This document shows, in pieces, positions 23,370 to 30,949 of a DNA stretch of 41,966 bases. Numbering within the stretch: the stretch's first letter is position 1; the number at the start of each line of letters is the position of its first letter. Source of the DNA: an uncultured Opitutia bacterium (GTDB lineage Bacteria; Verrucomicrobiota; Verrucomicrobiia; Opitutales; Opitutaceae); the NCBI GenBank assembly GCA_903877135.1, contig CAIRCN010000026.1:1-41966 (forward strand), given 5' to 3'. The position numbers and the translations under genes are program-made. Below the pieces are notes generated by a model, which made no database searches, was not told the DNA's origin, and saw only the letters and a program-made list of their open reading frames with translations.

Positions 23370-25103
23370 ATGAAAATTCTGCTTCGTTCCGTCGTCCTGC
23401 TGCTTTGTTTTCAATTTCCGGCGCGGGCCGCTGACCGGCCCACGCTTGTCGCGCCCGATGCCCCGGCCGGGTTTCGTGGCATCGAGTTTCCGGTTGATCC
23501 GGCGATGCCGCCGGCGCTGCCGGAGTCGGTGCGGAAATTTACCGCAGGACGATTTGGGCTGTTCCTCCACTGGGGGCCGGTGTCGCTAACCGGTTTTGAG
23601 CTGGGCTGGTCGCGCGGAGACAAGACACCTGCGGCGGAATACGACCAGCTCTACCGGCGCTTCAACCCGCAGAAATTCGACGCCGACGAGTGGGTGCGCA
23701 TCGCGAAGGCAGCAGGCATGCGCTATGTGGTGATGATCGCGAAACACATGGACGGCTTCTGCCTGTGGGACACGAAGCAGACCGACTACAACATCATACA
23801 GTCGCCGTTCAAACGCGACGCCCTCCGCGAAATGGCCGACGCTTGCCGGCGGGGCGGCCTCGACTTCGGCGTCTATTACTGCATCGCGGACTGGCACCAC
23901 CCGTGGTTCCCCTACAGCGGACCCTACCTCGGCCCGACGGACACACCAATCAAGCCGACGACTGACTTGGAGCGTTACACTCACTACATGATGGCGCAGC
24001 TCACCGAGCTTGTGACGGGTTACGGGCCGATTCAGTGCGTGTGGTTCGATTCGATGGCGGGGGCGACCTGGCCGGAGCTGGGCCAGCGGTTGGTGCCGTT
24101 GCTGCGCGCGCTTCAGCCGAGCATTCTCGTCAATAACCGCGCCGAGGTGCCGGGCGACTACGTGACGCCGGAGGAGCGCATCGGCCGCTACCGCGACGAC
24201 CGGCCGTGGGAAAGCTGCATGATGATCGGCTCGCAGTGGTCGTGGAAGCCGAACGACACGCTGAAGTCTTTTCCGAAACTGCTCCGCGCGCTGATTTATT
24301 GTGCCGGCGGCAACGGCAATCTGCTCCTCGACGTCGGCCCCACCGCCGAAGGCATCATCGAGCCGCGCCAAGCCGTACGTCTGAAAGAAGTGGGCGACTG
24401 GCTCGGCCACTACGGCGAGAGCATCTACGACACCCGCGGCGGTCCCTACAAGCCGACGAGCTACGTCGCCAGCACGCGGCGCGGGAGCACGGTTTACCTG
24501 CACGTGCTGCGCTGGGACGCGGACCGGCTCGTCCTGCCACCGCTGCCGTGCAAGGTGATCGGAAGCGCGTTGCTGATGGGAGGCACCGTGCGGGTGGAGC
24601 AATCCGCGACCGCACTGACCATCGCCGTGGCGCCCGCCGACCGGCAGGCGCTCGACACGCTCGTGCGGCTCAACCTCGACGCGTCGGCGGAAACCCTGGC
24701 GCCGATTGCGCTGCCGCCGGAAGTCACCGTCACCGCCTCGGCCTCGCGCGAGCCGGCGGCGAAATACGCCGCTGCCTTCGCAATGGACAGCGATCCCGAC
24801 ACCGAGTGGTCGGCGCCCGAGGGTCAGAGTTCGGCGACACTGGAGCTGGCGTTCTTGCGCCTGCGCACGATCCACGCGATCCACTTCGAGGAATCCACGC
24901 GGCCAATCCGCATCCGCGCCTATTCAGTCGACTGGTGGAACAGCACGCAGTGGGTGCATTTGTTCACGCACGACAAGATCGAAAAATGGCTCACCGCGGA
25001 CGAGTTCCCGCCCATCACGACGCAGAAATTGCGGGTCAACATTCTGAAGATGGAGCCCACCGCCACCATCTCCGAAATCGTAATCGAAGACGTCGAGCCG
25101 TGA
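23370..25103 (+). CDS. Secreted GH29 alpha-L-fucosidase with C-terminal discoidin-like domain
   Basis: A 577-residue exported glycosidase that releases L-fucose from glycans. Residues 1 to about 21 are a signal peptide (MKILLRS start, hydrophobic core, ARA cleavage). The GH29 barrel shows FGLFLHWGPVSL, YVVMIAKHMDGFCLWDTK, GVYYCIADWHHP and VWFDSM; Asp227 in the last is the expected catalytic nucleophile. LLLDVGPTAEGIIEP closes the barrel. From about residue 450 an F5/8-type C (CBM32-like) domain follows (DSDPDTEWSAPEGQ...IVIEDVEP), likely for carbohydrate binding. The frame opens at 23316, but ATG 23370 directly precedes the signal peptide. No transporter or regulator is adjacent. Confidence 0.93.
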   Translation: MKILLRSVVLLLCFQFPARAADRPTLVAPDAPAGFRGIEFPVDPAMPPALPESVRKFTAGRFGLFLHWGPVSLTGFELGWSRGDKTPAAEYDQLYRRFNPQKFDADEWVRIAKAAGMRYVVMIAKHMDGFCLWDTKQTDYNIIQSPFKRDALREMADACRRGGLDFGVYYCIADWHHPWFPYSGPYLGPTDTPIKPTTDLERYTHYMMAQLTELVTGYGPIQCVWFDSMAGATWPELGQRLVPLLRALQPSILVNNRAEVPGDYVTPEERIGRYRDDRPWESCMMIGSQWSWKPNDTLKSFPKLLRALIYCAGGNGNLLLDVGPTAEGIIEPRQAVRLKEVGDWLGHYGESIYDTRGGPYKPTSYVASTRRGSTVYLHVLRWDADRLVLPPLPCKVIGSALLMGGTVRVEQSATALTIAVAPADRQALDTLVRLNLDASAETLAPIALPPEVTVTASASREPAAKYAAAFAMDSDPDTEWSAPEGQSSATLELAFLRLRTIHAIHFEESTRPIRIRAYSVDWWNSTQWVHLFTHDKIEKWLTADEFPPITTQKLRVNILKMEPTATISEIVIEDVEP

Positions 25104-25258
25104 CGCGGCGCGCTTTGCCCACTTCACGACGACAACCTGGCGCGAAGCCTGATTCTACCTCTAGAGCCGGTGGACGGAACGGCTAAGAGCCCAACTAGGC
25201 CAGATAGCACTTCACCCCATTTCAGCCCGGCCGCTTTTGGTGTAGTCTCCGGCCCGAA

Positions 25259-26152
25259 ATGATCTCATTAACTTCCGAACTCGGTTCTTCCTTTGGGGCG
25301 ACCGGCCCCGAGGCTGGTCCTAATCGACGGGCTTTCGTTCCAGGCGCAGCGGCGGTGCACGACGCCGAGTTGGTCAGGCGCTTTAACACTGGCGACGAGG
25401 CGGCCTTCGTCGAAATTGTCAGGCGTCATCGGGGGAAAATGTTCTCCGTCGCGCTTTCCCTGTTGCGCAACTACACTGACGCCGAAGAAATCGCCCAGGA
25501 TACCTTCATCCGTGCCTATCGTAGCTTGGCGGGTTTCCGGGGTGAATCCTCGCTCGCCACTTGGCTGCACCGCATCGCCCTCAATCTTTCGCGCAACCGC
25601 TATTCTTATTTTCTGCGTCGTCACCGCCAGTCCACGCTGTCGCTGGACAGCGCCATGAGCGATGACAGCCAGGCGACATTTTCCGACTTTATCGCGAGTG
25701 ACGCTCCGAACCCCGCCCAGCAGGCGACAGCCGGCGAGTTTTCCGAGTTGGTCATCGCGTGCATGGAAAAACTCGCTGCGCATCACCGCGAAATCCTCAC
25801 CATGCGCAACGAAATGAGCCAGTCCTACAGTGACATCGCCGAGGCGCTCGGGATCAGCATCGGCACCGTGAAAAGCCGCATCACGCGGGCTCGGGAGAAT
25901 CTCCGGATGCATCTCGCCGAGACCTATGGCGAAACCGAGCCCGAGGCCGCGGCTAACTCCCGTAACCAGCGTGGCGGCACCTGCGGTCATCGCGGGGAAC
26001 ACCGCTTATGTGACGACCTCGACCCCCGTCGTGAGCACCACCGTTGTGACCCAGGCCCCGCCGGCCTTGCAGGTCGAGGTCGTGCTTGCTCAGCCCTCCA
26101 CCCGACACATGTGGCTCGCCGGATTTTGGACGTGGCGCAACGACCGGTATGA
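25259..26152 (+). CDS. ECF-type RNA polymerase sigma factor (3' end overlaps next gene)
   Basis: Region 2 is clear: FVEIVRRHRGKMFSVAL, DAEEIAQDTFIRAYRSL and TWLHRIALNLSRNRY, which bind core polymerase and the -10 element. Region 4 follows with HREILTMRNEMSQSYSDIAEALGISIGTVKSRITRARENL, which reads the -35 element. Homology ends at about residue 222 (HLAETYGE, near 25930). The last ~70 residues are low-complexity Arg/Gly/His sequence and share 227 bases with the WXXGXW gene, whose frame has the better codon usage. So either the sigma stop was lost by a small indel or the tail is truly translated. No anti-sigma gene is recognisable next door; the downstream exported proteins may be its targets. 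Confidence 0.88.
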   Translation: MISLTSELGSSFGATGPEAGPNRRAFVPGAAAVHDAELVRRFNTGDEAAFVEIVRRHRGKMFSVALSLLRNYTDAEEIAQDTFIRAYRSLAGFRGESSLATWLHRIALNLSRNRYSYFLRRHRQSTLSLDSAMSDDSQATFSDFIASDAPNPAQQATAGEFSELVIACMEKLAAHHREILTMRNEMSQSYSDIAEALGISIGTVKSRITRARENLRMHLAETYGETEPEAAANSRNQRGGTCGHRGEHRLCDDLDPRREHHRCDPGPAGLAGRGRACSALHPTHVARRILDVAQRPV

Positions 26153-26264
26153 ATGGATGGCCGGGCATTGGGAACTGCCCCCAAGTTTGGGCTCGGTGTG
26201 GGTTGCCCCGCGCTGGGAACAACACGACAACGCCTACAAATTCTACGAGGGCTATTGGAACTGA
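25926..26264 (+). CDS. WXXGXW (YXWGXW) repeat-containing exported protein
   Basis: A 112-residue protein with three aromatic repeats of the WXXGXW family: HMWLAGFWTWRNDRY, EWMAGHWELPP and VWVAPRWE, ending with FYEGYW. These occur in small exported proteins of unknown function. The N-terminus (Lys/Arg-containing, then TSVAAPAVIAG) is a weak signal sequence. The ATG at 25926 lies inside the sigma factor gene in another frame; GTG 25971 is an alternative. GC-rich third positions support this frame from at least 25971. The stop is 15 bases before the VOC gene, so the two are probably co-transcribed. Confidence 0.75.
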   Translation: MAKPSPRPRLTPVTSVAAPAVIAGNTAYVTTSTPVVSTTVVTQAPPALQVEVVLAQPSTRHMWLAGFWTWRNDRYEWMAGHWELPPSLGSVWVAPRWEQHDNAYKFYEGYWN

Positions 26265-26279
26265 AAGGTTCTCGACCCT

Positions 26280-27188
26280 ATGCACACGACTTCCGTTTGG
26301 CGGCTGGCGGCCTTCCTCGCGGTCACGACAATGCTGGGAATTGGACTTCACGCGTCCGACCGCAGCGCCGCACCGTTTCAGCCGCTCAATAGCCCGGCGA
26401 CCAAGCAGCACCTCCCCGGAAAATTTGTCTGGGCCGATCTGTTCACGACCAATCCCGTGGCCGCGACCAAATTCTACAGCGGTTTATTCGGCTGGACAGC
26501 CAACACGATCACTCAAAACGGAAAAGCCTACACGGTGTTCAGCAATGGCAGCCGGCCGGTGGCCGGTCTGGCCCCACGCTCCTCCATGAGCACAAACCGG
26601 CCCTCCCGCTGGATCGCCTACATCGCCGTCTCAGATGTCGCGTCGACCCTGAAACTCGTGACGCACGCCGGCGGGCAGGTGCGCGCCGGAGCCCGGGATT
26701 TTCCGGAACGCGGCGTTCAGGCCATCATCGCGGACAACGAGGGCTCGACCATCGGCCTGCTTCAATCGTCCTCGGGCGACTCAGCCGATGACGAACCGAA
26801 GCCGGGCGACTGGAACTGGTTCGAGCTTTTCGTGAAACAGCCGCAGGTCGTGTCCGCCTTCTATCGGCAGGTCATCAACTATGAAATAGCTCCCGACCTT
26901 CGCACCGAAAGGAAAAATGATTTTGTGCTTTCGAGTGGCGGCCTCGCCCGCGCCGGAGTGGCCCCGCTCCCCGATCGCGAGGATGCCAAACCTGGCTGGC
27001 TCGGAGTCGTTCGCGTGGAGAGTATCGACGAGACGCTCATGCGGGCGGTCAAACTCGGCGGAGAAGTCTTGGTGGCCCCGCGCGCGGCCGCATTCGAGAG
27101 CCGATTTGCCATCATCGCCGATTCCACCGGCGGCACGCTCGGCTTGGTGGAGTATGTGAACAACGCCAATCCCGCCCAACGCCCATGA
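26280..27188 (+). CDS. Exported two-domain VOC (glyoxalase-like) protein
   Basis: A 302-residue protein with a signal peptide (LAAFLAVTTMLGIGLHA). Two VOC domains follow: about 46-165 (FVWADLFTTNPVAATKFYSGLFGW to IADNEGSTIGLLQ) and about 172-292 (NWFELFVKQPQVVSAFYRQVI to IADSTGGTLGLVEYV). VOC proteins often bind a metal and act as glyoxalases, dioxygenases or binding proteins, but exported tandem VOC proteins have no assigned reaction, so none is given. AAAGG lies 11 bases upstream. The TGA overlaps the ATG of the next lipoprotein gene (ATGA), showing one transcription unit. Confidence 0.85.
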   Translation: MHTTSVWRLAAFLAVTTMLGIGLHASDRSAAPFQPLNSPATKQHLPGKFVWADLFTTNPVAATKFYSGLFGWTANTITQNGKAYTVFSNGSRPVAGLAPRSSMSTNRPSRWIAYIAVSDVASTLKLVTHAGGQVRAGARDFPERGVQAIIADNEGSTIGLLQSSSGDSADDEPKPGDWNWFELFVKQPQVVSAFYRQVINYEIAPDLRTERKNDFVLSSGGLARAGVAPLPDREDAKPGWLGVVRVESIDETLMRAVKLGGEVLVAPRAAAFESRFAIIADSTGGTLGLVEYVNNANPAQRP

Positions 27189-27415
27189 AGCCCACCCGCA
27201 AAATTCTTCTCGGTTCCCTCATCCTGGCCGGCTTGCAGTTCGGGTTAAGCAGTTGCCTCACGGATGCCTACGTGGGCACCGGGGTCTACTATGGCCCAAG
27301 CCGTGATCCTTGGTTTCGCGACGATCCATGGATCGATGGCTACCGCTGGTATGGTGCGCCGCGAGTCGACACCAACGTTACCATTTACCTCCACCCGCCG
27401 CGGAACCGGCGGTGA
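27185..27415 (+). CDS. Small lipoprotein
   Basis: A 76-residue protein with a lipoprotein signal: Lys/Arg N-terminus, hydrophobic core, and lipobox LSSC with Cys24 as the lipidated residue. The mature part is about 50 residues, rich in Tyr, Trp, Asp and Pro (YYGPSRDPWFRDDPW, YRWYG), with no family I recognise. Translation is coupled to the VOC gene by ATGA. It is predicted to sit in the outer membrane, facing the periplasm or the surface. Confidence 0.8.
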   Translation: MKPTRKILLGSLILAGLQFGLSSCLTDAYVGTGVYYGPSRDPWFRDDPWIDGYRWYGAPRVDTNVTIYLHPPRNRR

Positions 27416-27486
27416 GTTAAGCGCAGAAAGTGGCGATGGGCTGGGTTTGCTGCGCGAGCGGTAACGCAGCGGCTGGCTTCAACCAA

Positions 27487-28032
27487 ATGAAAAACATCGG
27501 CAAACCAAAGTTGGAGCGCTTGGTTGGCGCCCGGTTATTGGGTGGATTTCAGAGATTCGCCCGGACAGTGGTGCAGACGAGCGGACATCCGATGGCCTTC
27601 GGTGGCGCGATCGGGGTGATCGTGGTCTGGGGGCTGACCGGCCCTTTGTTTCACTTCGGCAACACCTGGCTGCTCGTCATCAACACCGGCGCCAGCATCA
27701 TCACTTTCCTGATGATCTTCCTGATTCGCAGCGCCCAGAACCGGGAGAGCGAAGCCGTGCAGTTGAAACTCGACGAGCTGATCCGGGCCACCAAGGAGGC
27801 GCGAAACACCCTGCTGGATATCGAGGAATTGTCTGAGGAGGAGTTGGACCGGATCAAGGCGCGTTTCGAGGTGCTGGGCTGCGTGGCGATCATGCGCCGG
27901 CGCGCAGCGGCATTGATCGAGCCCGCCTGGTTGGTCACGTCGTGCAACATCGTGGGCTTGACGGTGCTGGCTGCGGTAATTTCACCGGTGGGACGACTTT
28001 TGATTTTGGGATGCATGGAAATTCTTGGTTAA
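27487..28032 (+). CDS. Low-affinity iron permease family membrane protein
   Basis: A 181-residue protein of the low-affinity Fe/Cu permease family (PF04120). FQRFARTVVQTSGHPMAFGGAIGVIVVWGLTGPLF gives the first membrane segment, then NTWLLVINTGASIITFLMIFLIRSAQNRESEAVQLKLDELIRATKEARN, the most conserved part, and DIEELSEEELDRI in the cytoplasmic stretch. A final hydrophobic segment (IVGLTVLAAVISPVGRLLIL) ends the protein. Bacterial members have not been shown convincingly to carry iron; the name rests on the yeast homologue. ATG 27487 is chosen because an upstream start adds 19 residues with no family match. A strong terminator follows at 28070. Confidence 0.85.
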   Translation: MKNIGKPKLERLVGARLLGGFQRFARTVVQTSGHPMAFGGAIGVIVVWGLTGPLFHFGNTWLLVINTGASIITFLMIFLIRSAQNRESEAVQLKLDELIRATKEARNTLLDIEELSEEELDRIKARFEVLGCVAIMRRRAAALIEPAWLVTSCNIVGLTVLAAVISPVGRLLILGCMEILG

Positions 28033-28069
28033 AGCCGGCGCAAAAAGTCGTGGCGCGGGCGCTGACCGG

Positions 28070-28100
28070 GGCGCGACCACCCGAAGGTGGTCGCGCCTTT
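28070..28100. terminator. Strong 12-bp hairpin terminator between convergent genes
   Basis: The arms are GGCGCGACCACC (28070-28081) and GGTGGTCGCGCC (28086-28097), with loop CGAA, which reads TTCG on the other strand (UUCG-type tetraloop). TTT follows on the plus strand and AAA precedes it. It lies between the iron-permease-like gene (plus) and the BON gene (minus), so it can serve both. Confidence 0.75.
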
Positions 28101-28125
28101 CAGAAGCGAATGATATTAGGTCGAT

Positions 28126-28869
28126 TCAGCTTTTCACAGTCATGCTGTTGCTGACGGACTTGGTTCCGCGAACATCCTGGGCGAGTTTTGTGACCAAGGA
28201 TTTCTCGGCATCGGAGGCGGCTTCGCCGCTGATGGAGATCACGCCGTCGTTAGTGGTGACTTTGGTCTTGAGCGCGCTGGTGGCCTTGTGGCTGAGGAGC
28301 GCGAACTTCACCTGGCTGGTGATGGAGGCGTCGTCGATTTTCTCGCCGATCGTCTGATCCATCGCGGGTTTTTCATTCACGACGATGTCGTTTTTAACCG
28401 ACTTCACCCAATCGATGTCCTTAGCGTAAACCTCGGTGAGTTCCTTTTGCGCGAGATTGTCGGCCGTGCCACCGAGGGTGACGTCGCCATCCTTCACGAC
28501 GACCGTCGTGGTGGCGGCGCTGACGTTGGCCTTAACGAGCAGGCGGCTGCGAATCTTGAGGGCCATCCACGCATCCGAATGCTCGGGATAGGTGGGCGTG
28601 ATGGTGATTTCGTTTTTCACCTTCGTGACGCCGGGGAGGTTTTCCACGGTGTCCGCGGCGAGGGCCTTGTCGTCCTTGTCCTGCACGACGCCGGTGAGGG
28701 TGACAACGCCGTCGTTGGCTTGCACCTTCACGTGGTCCTCAAGGACGGTGCGATAGTTGTAGGAGGCTTTGGCGGCATCTTCGATCTTGCGATCAGTGGT
28801 AGACGAACCGAACAGCGCGATGGGGCTGACGGTGAGAACAAGCAGGGCTGACATTTTTTTAATTTTCAT
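28126..28869 (-). CDS. Exported protein with three BON domains
   Basis: A 247-residue protein with a short signal peptide (MKIKKMS start, VLTVSPIALFG core) and three BON domains of about 65 residues. These are 29-92 (VKVQANDGVVTLTGVVQDKDD), about 100-165 (VVVKDGDVTLGGTADN) and about 180-245 (VTTNDGVISISGEAASD). Each ends with the V-x-x-V-x-N-x-(I/M)-x-V strand. BON domains occur in OsmY-like periplasmic stress proteins and are thought to bind membranes or chaperone envelope proteins. ATG 28869 fits the signal peptide; upstream in-frame codons give no signal. The gene stands alone. Confidence 0.9.
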   Translation of the reverse strand: MKIKKMSALLVLTVSPIALFGSSTTDRKIEDAAKASYNYRTVLEDHVKVQANDGVVTLTGVVQDKDDKALAADTVENLPGVTKVKNEITITPTYPEHSDAWMALKIRSRLLVKANVSAATTTVVVKDGDVTLGGTADNLAQKELTEVYAKDIDWVKSVKNDIVVNEKPAMDQTIGEKIDDASITSQVKFALLSHKATSALKTKVTTNDGVISISGEAASDAEKSLVTKLAQDVRGTKSVSNSMTVKS

Positions 28870-29313
28870 AGGCTGAGGTGGCGAGAATACGCCGCCTAGA
28901 CCTCTGCCGCTATGGGGCGTTGCCCTACCGGCAATGCGCCCTGCGAGAGGTGAGAGAATCGATCGATCGATTTCTTCGTCCCGTGCAGCGTCCTGAGCCG
29001 CGGCCCGCACACCTGCGCGGCAGCACAGCAACTGCCACTCACCTCTCGGAATCTCAGCCTCCAGTTGAGCCGCAGCAGCCTGATGATGCGGCCCCTGGCG
29101 TGGAAATACTTTATCGTCCTCTCTGGAGCGGGTGGACGGAATCGAACCGACAATACTACAGTGGATGTAAAAACTGTTGGTTTCTGCTTGATTTACATAG
29201 GTAATTCCATCGTTGCAGAGCGAGCGCGCCGATACGGCGGCACCGTTTGTCGGGTGGACGAGGGCTGCAATTCAGCCATTCATTCAAACTGCCGTCCCCA
29301 GTCTTGCACTCGG
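28870..29313. other. Intergenic region containing a tRNA-Gly 3' end fragment
   Basis: No protein gene is supported in these 444 bases between the BON gene and the tandem PPK2 gene. The promoter of the BON gene should lie on the minus strand within 28870-29120. A copy of the 3' end of tRNA-Gly is at 29124-29151. Short open frames here, such as the plus-strand one over the tRNA fragment, have no family resemblance. I see nothing else in 29152-29313. Confidence 0.6.
29124..29151 (-). repeat. 28-bp copy of tRNA-Gly(TCC) 3' end (possible att site)
   Basis: On the minus strand, 29151 to 29124 is identical to the last 28 bases of the tRNA-Gly gene at 41939-41966: T arm, acceptor 3' strand, discriminator and CCA. 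The sequence 5' of it (29152 upwards) does not fold as a tRNA: the anticodon arm has a five-base loop and no D arm or matching acceptor strand follows. Integrative elements often use tRNA 3' ends as attachment sites and leave such copies. Its orientation is inverted relative to the intact gene in this window. Confidence 0.7.
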
Positions 29314-30789
29314 TTACCGCTCCAGGGTTGCCTCGATCTGCTTGCTTGCCGACCGGAGGATTTCCAGTCGGGCGTAGCGCTTGTTGTCGGCGGGCACTAA
29401 ATGCCAGGGAGCCTGGGGGCGGTGTGTGAGCGCGATCATATCGCCAACCGCCACTTCGTAGGCACCCCTTTGACGGCGGTTACGCCAGTCTTCCGCGGTC
29501 ATCTTGTGCCGTTTATGGGGTGTGATTTCTCTTTCCCGAAAACGGCGCAACTGCTCCGCGTGGGAAATGTGCAGCCAGTATTTGAGGACAATGGTCCCGT
29601 GGTCCGCCAAATGGCGTTCAAATCCGTTAATTTCCCCATAGGCCCGCCGCCACTCATCCTCTCGGCAAAATCCCTCGACGCGCTCCACCAACACCCGGCC
29701 ATACCAAGAGCGGTCAAAGACGGCCATCCGGCCATCGCGGGGAACATCCCGCCAGAAACGCCAGAGGTAGTGGGCGTGTTTCTCTTCGGGATTGGGTTTG
29801 GCAACTGAGATCACACAGTAGTCGCGGGGATCGATCGCGCTCGTGAGCCGCCGGATGGCCCCACCCTTGCCGGCGGCGTCCCAACCCTCAAACACAATGA
29901 CAATCGCGCGGCCTGCTGCAAAGGCGGCGCGGACTGCGAGGCTCAGTCGGCCGAGCCATTTTTCGCGGAGAGCGGCGTAGTCCTGTTCCGAGAGTTCCTG
30001 ATCGAGTGGAAGCGTCTGTAGTCGCCGCCGTCCCGCGGGACGGAGCGACACCGGGGCCGGAACAGCAGCGAACGCTTGGAGCCGGGCCATTTTCCGTTGC
30101 TGTTGTCGGAACCGGGTGAGCAGGAGGCGGCCAACGTCTAGGTCGCGGCGGCGTTCGTCCTCGGCACTAATGCTGGTCCAGCGCGCGCCCGGGCGGTTTG
30201 TTTTGCTACGGATTAATTCGGCGGTTTTGTCCAGTCGGTCGTAAATTCGGTGATGGTGCCAGTCCTCTTCGGTGACCCGCCACGCCGTCAGAGGTTCGGC
30301 ACTCAGAGTCCGCAGGCGGCAGCCTTGCGCCTCCTTGGAAAGGTGCAGCCAGACCTTCAAGATCAAGGTTCCCCCGCGGGCGAGCAACTGTTCGAAATCA
30401 CGAATGCGCTCCGCCTCTTCGACGACGTGCTTGCGGGCCCGCTCGGTGCGGGCCTCTTCACGCAGGGTCTCGGTATACCACGAGCCGGCGTAGAGCCCAA
30501 TCCGGCCGATGCCGGGTAAGCTTCGCCAGAACCGCCATTCGTGCGGGTGACTTTTCTCCTCATCGGTCGGCGTGTGGTAGGAGAAGGTTTCCACGCCCCG
30601 CGGATCGAGCCACTCGGCGAAGGTATTAAGAAGGCTGCCCCGCCCTGCGCCCTCCGGTCCGGCAATGATCAGGAGAACCTTGAACGGAGCGCTCTTGACG
30701 TCCATCTGCAGCCGGAGGAGCGCCTTGCGCAGCTGCCGGACTCTCGACTGATATATCCTTTTCGGGAGCCGTTCCCGTGCCTTCGCCAT
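29314..30789 (-). CDS. Tandem-domain PPK2 (polyphosphate:AMP phosphotransferase)
   Basis: A 491-residue cytoplasmic enzyme with two PPK2 domains, the arrangement of polyphosphate:AMP phosphotransferase, which makes ADP from AMP and polyphosphate. The N-terminal domain (about 10-240) has a degenerate P-loop (GPEGAGRGS) and YAGSWYTETL instead of the Asp-Arg lid. The C-terminal domain (about 270-490) is canonical: VFEGWDAAGKGGAIRRL, YLWRFWRDVPRDGRMAVFDRSWYGRVLVERV and IVLKYWLHIS. It is therefore likely the catalytic half. ATG 30789 is used; a TTG two codons earlier is possible. It diverges from the class I PPK2 gene with 160 bases between starts. Confidence 0.92.
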   Translation of the reverse strand: MAKARERLPKRIYQSRVRQLRKALLRLQMDVKSAPFKVLLIIAGPEGAGRGSLLNTFAEWLDPRGVETFSYHTPTDEEKSHPHEWRFWRSLPGIGRIGLYAGSWYTETLREEARTERARKHVVEEAERIRDFEQLLARGGTLILKVWLHLSKEAQGCRLRTLSAEPLTAWRVTEEDWHHHRIYDRLDKTAELIRSKTNRPGARWTSISAEDERRRDLDVGRLLLTRFRQQQRKMARLQAFAAVPAPVSLRPAGRRRLQTLPLDQELSEQDYAALREKWLGRLSLAVRAAFAAGRAIVIVFEGWDAAGKGGAIRRLTSAIDPRDYCVISVAKPNPEEKHAHYLWRFWRDVPRDGRMAVFDRSWYGRVLVERVEGFCREDEWRRAYGEINGFERHLADHGTIVLKYWLHISHAEQLRRFREREITPHKRHKMTAEDWRNRRQRGAYEVAVGDMIALTHRPQAPWHLVPADNKRYARLEILRSASKQIEATLER

Positions 30790-30949
30790 AGGCAAGCACC
30801 TTGGGCGCTAGATGGCGGAAGTCGAGCCACGCCTGTGCCGCCAGCCCAACGGCTGGTTACATTATGGTTACGACAGTCCCAAGCCCGGATCCCGCCTTGC
30901 GCCCAATTACCAGTCGAATTTAGCTTAAAGCAGCCTATATTAATTGCCC
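30790..30949. promoter_or_regulatory. Shared divergent promoter region of the two PPK2 genes
   Basis: These 160 bases separate the two start codons. On the plus strand TATATT (30936-30941) is a fair -10 box only eight bases before ATG 30950, which would give a leaderless or near-leaderless mRNA. No good -35 box is seen. The region is AT-richer than its surroundings near 30905-30945. Confidence 0.35.

Noticed and set aside
23586-24884. 432-codon minus-strand open frame
   Set aside because: Antisense of the fucosidase; composition is Arg/Val/Ala shadow coding.
29124-29210. A complete second tRNA gene on the minus strand
   Set aside because: Only the 3' 28 bases match; the anticodon arm has a five-base loop and there is no matching acceptor strand or D arm.
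29065-29400. Plus-strand frame with GAGGRNRTDN
   Set aside because: This is the typical false translation across the reverse of a tRNA 3' end.
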